Below, in pieces: positions 8,772-16,891 of a stretch of 42,078 bases of DNA. A model generated the notes under the pieces. It had not been told where the DNA came from and made no database searches. It saw only the letters and a program-made list of their open reading frames with translations. Source of the DNA: Gracilaria caudata (Eukaryota; Rhodophyta; Florideophyceae; Gracilariales; Gracilariaceae); contig JASCIV010000130.1 of the NCBI GenBank assembly GCA_030374735.1, positions 1-42,078 of the forward strand. The letters are read 5' to 3'. How positions within the stretch are numbered: position 1 is the stretch's first letter; each line of letters opens with the position of its first letter. Position numbers and translations under genes: made by a program.

Positions 8772-10172
8772 CTAGAGCTCTTTCATCACGATTCGAGCTG
8801 CGGCGAGAGTCCTATCGATATCAGCCTCAGTATGTTGCAAACTAGTGAAACCCGCTTCATACTGCGATGGAGCCAAGTAAATACCGTTCTCCAACATCCC
8901 GCGATGGAAACGAGCGAACTTCTCAAAGTCGCATTTTTCCTTCACATCTTCGAAACAATTAACTGGCCCATCACAGAAGAATAGACCCCACATACCGTTA
9001 ATATGACCACCGCACACCGCATGTCCATACTCTTTCCCTATATCTATTAAGCCGTTGACGAGGCGGGCGGAAATCTTATCCAAATATTCGTAGCTGCCAG
9101 GTCTCTTCATGATCTCGAGAGTCTTAATACCTGCGGTCATTGCAAGTGGGTTGCCACTTAGAGTACCTGCTTGATAAACAGGGCCCGCGGGAGCAACCAA
9201 ACTCATTATATCTTTGCGGCCTCCATAAGCACCAACAGGAAGACCACCGCCGATGACCTTTCCAAACGTAGAGAGATCTGGTTTGATTCCAAAATAACCC
9301 TGGGCGCCACTGTATGAGATGCGGAAGCCGGTCATGACTTCGTCAAAACACAACAAAGCTCCTTCTTGTTCTGTGACCTCCCTGAGACCAGTAAGGAACG
9401 CCTTCGTTGGTGGAATGAAACCAGAGTTTCCCACAACGGGCTCTAGAATAACGCCCGCAATCTCCCCCTTGTTCTGTTCAAAAACGGCCTTGACTGAGTC
9501 CAAATCGTTGTATTTGGCAACGAGTGTGGTTTCTGTGGATGCCTTCGGCACTCCTGGAGAGTCAGGAAGACCGAGCGTCAGGACACCCGATCCAGCCTGA
9601 ACAAGGTACATATCCGCATGGCCATGGTAGCAACCGGAGAACTTTATGATTTTCTGCCGTTGCGTGAAAGCACGCATGACCCGTACGACGCTCATGCAAG
9701 CCTCCGTGCCAGAATTGACAAAACGAACCATCTCCACACTCGGGACAGCGTCAATAACCATCTTCGCCAACTCATTTTCTAAAACGCTGGGAGCTCCAAA
9801 ACTGGTGCCCTTTTTGAGAGCTTCTTGTAGTGCCGCCGTAACCTCTTCATTCGCGGCTCCCACAATTGCTGGGCCCCATGACCCAATGTAGTCGATGTAT
9901 TCATTGCCATCGATATCATACGCCTTTGAGCCTTTTACAGAATCAAAAACGACCGCATTTCCTCCGACTGACTTGAACGCTCGCACAGGCGATGAGACCC
10001 CTCCAGGCATAAGATCAGCGGCTTCTTGCAGAACCCTTTGCGATTCAGATGTCTTTAATGACTGACTGGCAACCATGGTAACGGGGCGTTGAGAAGAAAG
10101 TTTCGAGCAGTTTGCCAAAGGCTGCGAGCGCAAAGGCAGCGAAGTCATGAACGCCGATACTTTAAATGTCAT
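8772..10172 (-). CDS. GSA: Plastid glutamate-1-semialdehyde 2,1-aminomutase
   Basis: This PLP and PMP-dependent enzyme converts glutamate-1-semialdehyde to 5-aminolevulinate, the committed C5-pathway precursor of chlorophyll, haem and phycobilins in plastids. The 466-residue protein has the family signature STFGKVIGGGLPVGAYGG with the PLP lysine at 305, the FDEVMTGFR block (276-284), the FVNSGTEACMSVVRVMR cofactor region (151-167) and the N-terminal MPGGVSSPVRAFKSVGG (55-71). Residues 1 to about 33 are rich in Ser, Leu, Arg and Lys with no acidic residue and end in PVTMVASQS, a simple plastid transit peptide with no ER signal in front. This argues for a primary plastid. Met33 could also be a second start. 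The mature part has bacterial HemL length. Identification is secure. Confidence 0.97.
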   Translation of the reverse strand: MTFKVSAFMTSLPLRSQPLANCSKLSSQRPVTMVASQSLKTSESQRVLQEAADLMPGGVSSPVRAFKSVGGNAVVFDSVKGSKAYDIDGNEYIDYIGSWGPAIVGAANEEVTAALQEALKKGTSFGAPSVLENELAKMVIDAVPSVEMVRFVNSGTEACMSVVRVMRAFTQRQKIIKFSGCYHGHADMYLVQAGSGVLTLGLPDSPGVPKASTETTLVAKYNDLDSVKAVFEQNKGEIAGVILEPVVGNSGFIPPTKAFLTGLREVTEQEGALLCFDEVMTGFRISYSGAQGYFGIKPDLSTFGKVIGGGLPVGAYGGRKDIMSLVAPAGPVYQAGTLSGNPLAMTAGIKTLEIMKRPGSYEYLDKISARLVNGLIDIGKEYGHAVCGGHINGMWGLFFCDGPVNCFEDVKEKCDFEKFARFHRGMLENGIYLAPSQYEAGFTSLQHTEADIDRTLAAARIVMKEL

Positions 10173-10823
10173 TTTCTGTATAGCTCGATGATTCGGCCGT
10201 GAGGAAAGTAGCTGACTCGAATTGTTATCGTTATCGAGCTGTGAGATAACGTTGCGGGCTGCGACCAGAACGATTTTGAGATTGAAACAGTCTTCTTGGT
10301 AGCAAGAGGAGGATGCTGAGAGGCAGGGTTTTGTTGAGGTGTTGAGATCTCTTACACTTATTTCTGCGATCCTCGAGCAATGTGTCGAGATTAGGCCTGG
10401 ATCACGGAGCGTGACCTATCAGAAGTTGACAAGCTAACGATGAACATCAACGAAGTTCAATTTTCGGCGCGAGAAACAAATTTAAAACATATTTGAAATA
10501 GCATCTGTGGTCCGCATTTGTTTTGGGGCTCTGGGGTCCAAATAAGTGTAGGTCCAAGTAACCTCATGTACCTGTACCCTTGTAGTGCTTTGTATTGAAC
10601 AGTGTGAAATCGCCGTCACCCTAAACCAAATCCTTCAGCTGGAGTCGAATGTCTCGAACATCAACAGGCTGAGAAGTCCAGGTTCGTTCAAGCGGCAAAC
10701 ACAAGCTCCGAGTCAAGTTGGGCTTAACGGCAATTTCGGAGAAGATCGCGCCTCATTGTACAGTTTGCTACTTTCTGCCACGAAATAACGCTTCTACCGT
10801 GATCTAAAGCTGTTTCTTGAAAG
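10173..10823. other. Divergent intergenic region, GSA aminomutase / small membrane protein
   Basis: This 650-base spacer holds the promoters of the GSA aminomutase gene (-) and the 70-codon gene (+). No coding frame is convincing. I see no clear TATA box or strong palindrome. Confidence 0.4.
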
Positions 10824-11036
10824 ATGGCGTCATCCACCCCAACCTCATTCGTCCCGGATGATGAAAAGGATCAAAAGAGTGTGAAGATAAAGGAGCTCAT
10901 TGCCACCGGCGCCAATGATTTCAGACTTGTCTTCCTATATCCGCTGTGCACAGGCATCATGACTGGCGTCGGTTTCATTCTGGGAAAGCGAATCGGCGAG
11001 AGGTATTTCTATGGTGGAGCTGCAAAATCGATGTAA
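10824..11036 (+). CDS. Small single-pass membrane protein, unidentified
   Basis: The 70-residue product has a polar, charged N-terminal half with KSVKIKEL and no signal peptide. One hydrophobic segment, about residues 33-53 (RLVFLYPLCTGIMTGVGFIL), contains a small-residue GIMTGVG run and is followed by a positive cluster KRIGER. The ATG has a favourable purine at -3. Small basic single-span proteins of this design are common in mitochondrial and ER translocase or respiratory complexes, but I recognise no specific family. The frame could be the first exon of a longer gene, although the stop comes soon after a natural end. Coding status rests on the hydrophobic helix, the good start context and position between two promoters. 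Confidence 0.55.
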   Translation: MASSTPTSFVPDDEKDQKSVKIKELIATGANDFRLVFLYPLCTGIMTGVGFILGKRIGERYFYGGAAKSM

Positions 11037-11238
11037 TCCCAACACAACAGCCTACATCACGGGAGACGTCGAGAGGGTTATCAAGATCAATTTACGTGCT
11101 TCCTACGCCGAATCCCACCATGTTTGGGCGATCTGGACATTGTCTCATTTCGGTTTCGTTTTATAAGAGTCGCTATTTATCGAAATGATCTTCTGGGCCT
11201 AACTTCAACGTAGAGTTTGGCTTTGCTTCGTAGGTGCA

Positions 11239-13098
11239 TCACTTTTGTTCAGTGTCCGACGTTGGGTACACGAGGGAATGAGCAGGGGCAACAATTAGCG
11301 TGAATATACATATTCCGGTAAACAGTCCAATGAACTCGAACACATCGATTACGAATTCTGGCCATGTCATTGTCGGAGTTGTGATGATCGTTTCCGTCTC
11401 AAAAGAATCGAAGTCAAAATGAACATTGTATAGATCTACTGCCCTCTGCCCAAGTTCTTGCGACTCTGATGTGCTTCGTATGATTTCGTACTCAGTCTTG
11501 CCCTGATTCAGTACCTTTCTAAACCTATACAGACTCTTCTGTGCGGCTTCAATTGCGGATACCTTTGTGTGAGGGGATACAGCTGCTGTAGCATTGACGC
11601 TTTCTGCTTCTTCAACGTAAAGTTCAAGAGCATCGGATGTAAAGAAGTCTTTTTCGATTGCCGCACGGTTTGGACCGGATATATCAGGAGCGTTAAGTCT
11701 CCATGTGTATGCAGAATAATATGGTCCAGATCCTGTCCTCACCCAACGCTCTTCAGTGCTTCCATCGAACCGATAAGAGATGTCCGCTTTGTCCCGAGAA
11801 GGATAGAAGAAACCCGAGAAGAAGTAGACGTTGCAGCAGAAATCAAAAAAACGTTGGCTATCCTCCTGATACCAATCAACTCCAATAGCTCTCTCTTTAT
11901 CCTCACCGTTGAAGTCAAGGACCCCGTGTCCACCCAGTTCTTCGGCGTACTTTTGAATCTCATCCACAAAAAGGGAAACGACCATGATATTTCTCCTATG
12001 GTAATCTGTCCGACAGGCTGCAAAGAGCTTTGTTCGGTACAGTTTTATATTTAGCGCTGGCAGCAACATACCATCTTCCTCATTTTCGGCAGGGTGGAGT
12101 AAAATTCTTGATTTACGTCCCAACCGTACACAATGAAAGCATCGTTTCTCGTCCTCAGTGTTCTGAAGACCAAGACCGTTGCCTGATTTCAAACTCGTCA
12201 TTTCTCGTTTGACATCGAAACCCCCAGTGCTATCACACTCGGATAAATCATGAGAAACAAATACATCTTCCACTACCGATTTTGATGAAGTAGACAAAAT
12301 GTCGGGATATGTTGTATCCGAGACCACTGAAGAGGTAGATGGATTGTGTCGCGTGAGTCGTTGAATTCCAAAAATCGGCAATCCAGGATACTCCGAAGAG
12401 GGATAGTTTGAGAAGGTCGGTATGTTGGGAACGAAATTGCATATTGTTATGGCCGGAAGCTCTTGGGGTTGTCGCGTCGATTGTTCTACATGTATTGCAA
12501 CGTGTTTCTGAGCGTACCAGAAGTCTGCAGCAAGAAATCCGATGGTTACCATCATTCCAAAAACCGCGAAGACCCAGGCCACAGTTGTCAGATAAAAGAA
12601 ACTCTGGTCAGCAGCAGAAGTTTCTGCGTTCCGGGCCTTCTGGGAGATTTTTCCGTTGGCTTTAAGAATGGCAAGGAGCGTTCCGCCTTTACTAGATACT
12701 GTTGGAATTTCTTCAGTAGCGCGCGATGAGCTGGCCTTCGGAAATCCCCCTCCATCGGTAGAGTCGAATGACAACATCAAAGGATCTTGCGCTCTTATGT
12801 CGTTCTCGATATCTGCCGCCCATGCATCGAAGTCAATACTGCACCATTCACCTTCTGCTGGAGGATTCGAGAGCAAGTGCCCCAGGCGCATTCGATTGTC
12901 AGCCAGAAACTCATCGAGTAACGCAACATCTTCTCCATCGTCGAACCTCTGCTTTCGAGTCTCCCCAAGCTTAGCCAACCTATTCACAACTCTCTTGAAG
13001 CTCTGTAACTCCAGGTTATTAGCGTTGTAATCTTTTTCCGCCAAGAACAGTTTCTTCGAAACAAGATCCAATACTTCTTCTTTCTCATGTTTCTCCAT
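11239..13098 (-). CDS. Divergent DEG/ENaC-like (ASC family) channel subunit, copy 1
   Basis: Predicted plasma-membrane cation channel subunit of 619 residues with two membrane spans and a large outer domain. A long acidic cytosolic N-terminus (1-165) leads to TM1 at about 168-191, containing TVAWVFAVFG. An outer domain follows. Just after TM1 is LPAITICNF (215-222), nearly the family's FPAVTICN signature. The outer domain has seven cysteines (220, 288, 320, 323, 362, 421, 422), including CFHC spacing at 320-323, and shares CNVYFFSGFFYPS and RTGSGPYY motifs with the neighbour at 13671. TM2 at about 579-606 has W-x9-FIGLFTGICIFT, matching the canonical GLFxGxSxLT pore segment with Gly595-Ile-Cys597 at the selectivity-filter position. 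The cytosolic His-Gly gating motif is not seen; NG at 148-149 occupies a similar spacing. It has fewer cysteines than animal members. Family assignment is by motif reading; ion selectivity and stimulus are unknown. Confidence 0.72.
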   Translation of the reverse strand: MEKHEKEEVLDLVSKKLFLAEKDYNANNLELQSFKRVVNRLAKLGETRKQRFDDGEDVALLDEFLADNRMRLGHLLSNPPAEGEWCSIDFDAWAADIENDIRAQDPLMLSFDSTDGGGFPKASSSRATEEIPTVSSKGGTLLAILKANGKISQKARNAETSAADQSFFYLTTVAWVFAVFGMMVTIGFLAADFWYAQKHVAIHVEQSTRQPQELPAITICNFVPNIPTFSNYPSSEYPGLPIFGIQRLTRHNPSTSSVVSDTTYPDILSTSSKSVVEDVFVSHDLSECDSTGGFDVKREMTSLKSGNGLGLQNTEDEKRCFHCVRLGRKSRILLHPAENEEDGMLLPALNIKLYRTKLFAACRTDYHRRNIMVVSLFVDEIQKYAEELGGHGVLDFNGEDKERAIGVDWYQEDSQRFFDFCCNVYFFSGFFYPSRDKADISYRFDGSTEERWVRTGSGPYYSAYTWRLNAPDISGPNRAAIEKDFFTSDALELYVEEAESVNATAAVSPHTKVSAIEAAQKSLYRFRKVLNQGKTEYEIIRSTSESQELGQRAVDLYNVHFDFDSFETETIITTPTMTWPEFVIDVFEFIGLFTGICIFTLIVAPAHSLVYPTSDTEQK

Positions 13099-13670
13099 TA
13101 CTTTTTTTTCACCCTTTGTATCCTGTGCTCACCTATGTATCAGAGTCTACAGATTGTGGGAACACTTCAATTAAGTGATATTGATATTGAGAACAAAGTA
13201 GGAGTCAATGCATGAATCTCTGACACAACTGTAGGCAGCAGACAGCCGGCAACGAATACGAGATAGGACATGAAAGGCAATGGACTCCTAGTGCAAATTT
13301 TGTAAAGAAGAGAAAAAAGCAGAGCTATGATGAAGTACGACGGTACACGAAATGATTCAAGTAACAGAGCACTACAATGTAGTCGAAACGCCACGAAATA
13401 TCAACTTAGTTGATCACAAAACTCAACACGTCCAGCTGCAACGATACTTCTGGTGAGGCGTGATGTCACTGCATCATGATGTGGACGCATATTTACGTTT
13501 TCATTATTGAGGTTGATGCTATCCACATTAGCAAAGATACGAGCTCTACGCCCAACATAGTCTTCCTGCTTGCCTAGCTAGGATACAGTTTGTCTTTGAA
13601 CAGGTGATGGTGGTCGTTCCAAACACATCTTCCTCTTGTGCAAAGCGAACCTGGATTCCTATTTAGAAAC
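13099..13670. promoter_or_regulatory. Shared divergent promoter region of the two channel-like genes
   Basis: The 572 bases between the two start codons must hold both promoters. I see no clear TATA box and no long palindrome; a 10-base CATCATGATG palindrome occurs at about 13472. The head-to-head arrangement would allow co-regulation of two subunits of one channel, but that is inference. Confidence 0.4.
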
Positions 13671-15590
13671 ATGAATTTCCTCAGAACGAGAAGTGCATCA
13701 CAGCGAGACAATCCAGAAGATGAGCACCTTGAAAGCCGACTAAACGCAAATTTCAAAGAACTTAGCCCCGACGATGTAGATGGGTTCTACTTTGCCATTG
13801 AAAACTCCGTTGAAGAGCTTGACACCCGAGTGGAGGCTGCACGGCAAGCAACAGAGCGAGGAACGCAGGATGCTGACGACTTCTATGCCAATGACCTACC
13901 TCCAGCCTTTTTCGTTGCTGAGCAAGAGAGCCATATGTTCACGGCGGCTGAAGTAAACAAAGCGTTGCATAGAGAAGATACTGAATTCATGAGACGTTCA
14001 TCGCTTGTTCGCAGAGCCTCTTCATTTCGCGCCAAGGACGAAGCACGGCCGATACCCAGCGGAATTTCAACACAAGAACCCAGTCAACGTGAAAATGGAC
14101 GATCAAAGTCTCTCCTGGGCATTTATGGGTCTCGCACATCGCCATTTAAGTGGAGTCTTTCAAACTATCTCCAATCTGTCGCCAGTACAAGGGAAAAAAG
14201 AATTATAGCCGTATCGGCATGGTTGTTGGCTCTGATTGGTCTCATCATTTCGTTGGCTTTCGTGACGAAAGACTTTTTGAAGAGTAGAGAAGAATTGGCA
14301 AGCACAATTGGGTTCGAGAAAACCGACTTGGTTGATCTACCAACTCTACATTTCTGCACAACTGGTACTCAACTACCTCCTTTCTCACAACTTCCAAATG
14401 GACCGTATCAAGGGCAACCTTTGGTATGGCTTGATACCATCCGAGGAACAAGTTCGAATGCGAGCTTTCTGTATCCAGAGACAAAATCATTACCGCAGTT
14501 GAGGGTGGAGTCTTTCACAGCGGCTGGCAGCCGATGCATTGCTTTAAATCAAATGGACACAGCACAGTTTGAGTTAGAAAACACAAAACCGCCATCATGC
14601 TTTCACTGTTTAACAATAGAGAGAGACAGCCTATTTCGGCTCAAAGAAAGAGACGCGACGAGTACTGGAGCATTCTCGAACAAGTTCATTGTGCGGCTCT
14701 CTCAAAATACGTTAGTGCCGAGGTGTAGAAAGCTTTCGTTCGGTTTACCGCTCTTTCTGACTGACTTTTTTAGAGAGGTGTTTGTGCACCATAGCTTGGA
14801 CTTGAAGCTCCGTGGAATCATGGATTACGGGGGGTATGATCCGCAAAATGAGGCGCAGAGCTACATCCTGTGGCCAAGATATCGAAGGGGATTTCAAAAC
14901 AAAACTACGGACATTAGAATGGTAGACCAGTCAGACATGTTCTGCAATGTGTACATGTTTTCAGGATACTTTTATCCGTCCACTTCTGCTGAGATTCGTT
15001 ATAGATTCAACAGTGAAAGCTTTACGTGGGAACGAAGAGGGACCGGGCCGTATTATCCCAAAGATTTTCGTTCGGTTTCAAATGAGCATGCGGGACTCAG
15101 CACGCAAAGCATGAGTACAACAATCGGCGAAGAACTCCTAGAAGACAAGGCGTTATACCCAGGTCAGCATTTGTTCGTCATGACAAACTATTCTGAAGAC
15201 GGAGTGAATGAGTTGCTAGGAGTAGTTCCTGCTGAGAAGAAAGCATCGTTACAACTTGAACGAAATCTAATTCTGGGGAAGAACGAATCGTTTCGATCAC
15301 ACACGATTCTAGAAGAAGTTCGAAGCGGTGACGTGAAGACAAAGGCAGACGTTTACGTGGTTGAGTTCAGCATGTTGAGCTTTCTGACGAGAGTGGTGGG
15401 CAAACAACTCTCTGTTTCTTGGTCGGCATTCATCGCGGACTTTTTTGGGTTGACATCATTGTTCTTGGATATATCCGTGTACACCCTGATAATCTCGCCG
15501 CTGATAGTAAGAGCTCGCAAACGAAACCTGCGTCTCAGGAAGAGGCAACGACGTGAGAATGAAAACAACGCAGCGTCTCAGCAAGGCTAG
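13671..15590 (+). CDS. Divergent DEG/ENaC-like (ASC family) channel subunit, copy 2
   Basis: This 639-residue paralogue of the gene at 11239 has the same plan. The cytosolic N-terminus (1-178) has two basophilic kinase motifs, RRSS (108-111) and RRAS (114-117). TM1 at about 179-200 contains AVSAWLLALIG. After it, VDLPTLHFCTTG holds the place of the family's FPAVTICN signature. Six outer-domain cysteines (229, 289, 310, 313, 352, 425) match those of copy 1, with the C-x2-C pair and the following 39-residue spacing identical. The FCNVYMFSGYFYPS and RRGTGPYYP blocks are shared. TM2 at about 585-612 reads SWSAFIADFFGLTSLFLDIS, where Asp600-Ile-Ser602 replaces the usual Gly/Ser-x-Ser filter. The tail is short and strongly basic (ARKRNLRLRKRQRRE). 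The ATG at 13671 is chosen over an upstream in-frame GTG. A conducting pore is not certain. Confidence 0.7.
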   Translation: MNFLRTRSASQRDNPEDEHLESRLNANFKELSPDDVDGFYFAIENSVEELDTRVEAARQATERGTQDADDFYANDLPPAFFVAEQESHMFTAAEVNKALHREDTEFMRRSSLVRRASSFRAKDEARPIPSGISTQEPSQRENGRSKSLLGIYGSRTSPFKWSLSNYLQSVASTREKRIIAVSAWLLALIGLIISLAFVTKDFLKSREELASTIGFEKTDLVDLPTLHFCTTGTQLPPFSQLPNGPYQGQPLVWLDTIRGTSSNASFLYPETKSLPQLRVESFTAAGSRCIALNQMDTAQFELENTKPPSCFHCLTIERDSLFRLKERDATSTGAFSNKFIVRLSQNTLVPRCRKLSFGLPLFLTDFFREVFVHHSLDLKLRGIMDYGGYDPQNEAQSYILWPRYRRGFQNKTTDIRMVDQSDMFCNVYMFSGYFYPSTSAEIRYRFNSESFTWERRGTGPYYPKDFRSVSNEHAGLSTQSMSTTIGEELLEDKALYPGQHLFVMTNYSEDGVNELLGVVPAEKKASLQLERNLILGKNESFRSHTILEEVRSGDVKTKADVYVVEFSMLSFLTRVVGKQLSVSWSAFIADFFGLTSLFLDISVYTLIISPLIVRARKRNLRLRKRQRRENENNAASQQG

Positions 15591-16891
15591 AACGGAACTT
15601 TGAAACTAAAAAGCCATTTGTATAAAGCGTAAGACGATATGATTATCATCTCATGATAGCTGCGTTGCGGTAGAATATTGATGTTACGGAACGTCTGTCG
15701 AGTGCTGAGGCGACTCTCGTGACAAGACCCAAGGAACTAGGGCAAATCGGGCCGGGCGCGTGGGCGATTGGCAGGGGAGATTGTACTTCCGGGAGCACGG
15801 ACGGCAATCATACTTAACACAACAACGAGCGTAAGCTGACAAGAGCGCATGCAACAGGCGTACAAAATGAGCGTGAGTAAGGGCCATGTAGATTCAACAG
15901 TTTGTGGCTGGTAGCAGACATGATCCGCACTGCGGATTCCGCAGTCATTCACTTAACTCGGGGGGTAAAAGACGAATTTGTAGGAGCGCTTGGAAGGCCA
16001 GCGCGGACGAGTGCATAGCGTGCAGCGCAAATGCAGGGCCATCGCAGACCCTTAACTCGAGATCACTTCAGGATGATAACGAGTTGCACCGCGTGAAACA
16101 AGTAAGACGGACATGATCGAGACATGTGAACGGATGGCAGCTGCGGCAGCTTGGCGAGATGCACCGAGATGACGAAACGTAGAGGCTGTTCCGTGTTGGA
16201 AAGCTGTAAATTGCTGTTTGTGCGTTCACATCCTCCGTCACGGAGCGAGATGATCTCGCTCACCCGACGGCTCGCAGTTGGACAGTGAGAGAGCACGGCC
16301 TCCTCCCCACCCACCCGAAGCGCGAGCCCTGTCTACGGCGGAGCCGGTCCAGCGCCCCCTGGGACACGTCCCGCCGGCTGCACCGTCCCCGGCGGCGGAG
16401 CATGCGCTGCTGCCGCCTCCTATGGGGACAAGTGCTCACAGGGAGTCCGTCAACCGCGCCCCCCTCGCTCTGACAGTGCTCGCAGCGCACGGCCACGCCA
16501 GTCCGTCGCAGCTGCGCGCCGAACACGTGGCACGGCGCACCGCACGTGCGAGATCAAACGCAGCGAAAATTGTTTTTTGCGTCAGCGTCGCTGGCGCAAC
16601 GGCGCGCCGCTCGGTGTGCCGATCCCTTGCAGCTTGGCGCCGTTGGCCTCGCACCACCGCACAGCTGCACCAACTGGTGCCTCGTTTCCGCCGCCGTATT
16701 GTCCTCGCGTGCCCTACAAATTCGCCTCGTCATCCATCGCCCTCCTTCCCAATCCGCTCTCTCCTCCTCCGCACCCCCCCCAATTCCTGCCAAGGTTTCC
16801 CCACCATTGCCCCCCTCCCCCTACCCTTCCGCACTTCTTCCCCGCGGCCTCCTTATCCTGTCTTCTATTTCAGTGCACCTCACTTGCAGAC
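15591..16891. promoter_or_regulatory. Intergenic region and asparagine synthetase promoter
   Basis: The first 650 bases hold nothing I can name. From about 16260 the sequence becomes GC- and CpG-rich, unlike its surroundings. It contains two CACGTG boxes (16524-16529 and 16543-16548). From about 16725 to 16870 the + strand is strongly pyrimidine-rich up to CTTCTATTTCAG, 21 bases before the ATG. That end looks like a splice acceptor, so a 5'-UTR intron is possible; a pyrimidine block before the transcription start is the alternative. Open frames here are long only because the sequence is GC-rich. Confidence 0.5.
16524..16548. promoter_or_regulatory. Paired G-box (CACGTG) elements
   Basis: Two perfect CACGTG hexamers, one in context ACACGTGG and one in GCACGTGC, lie 13 bases apart and about 345-370 bases upstream of the asparagine synthetase ATG. 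This core is bound by bZIP and bHLH factors. Regulation of this gene through them is inferred. Confidence 0.45.
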
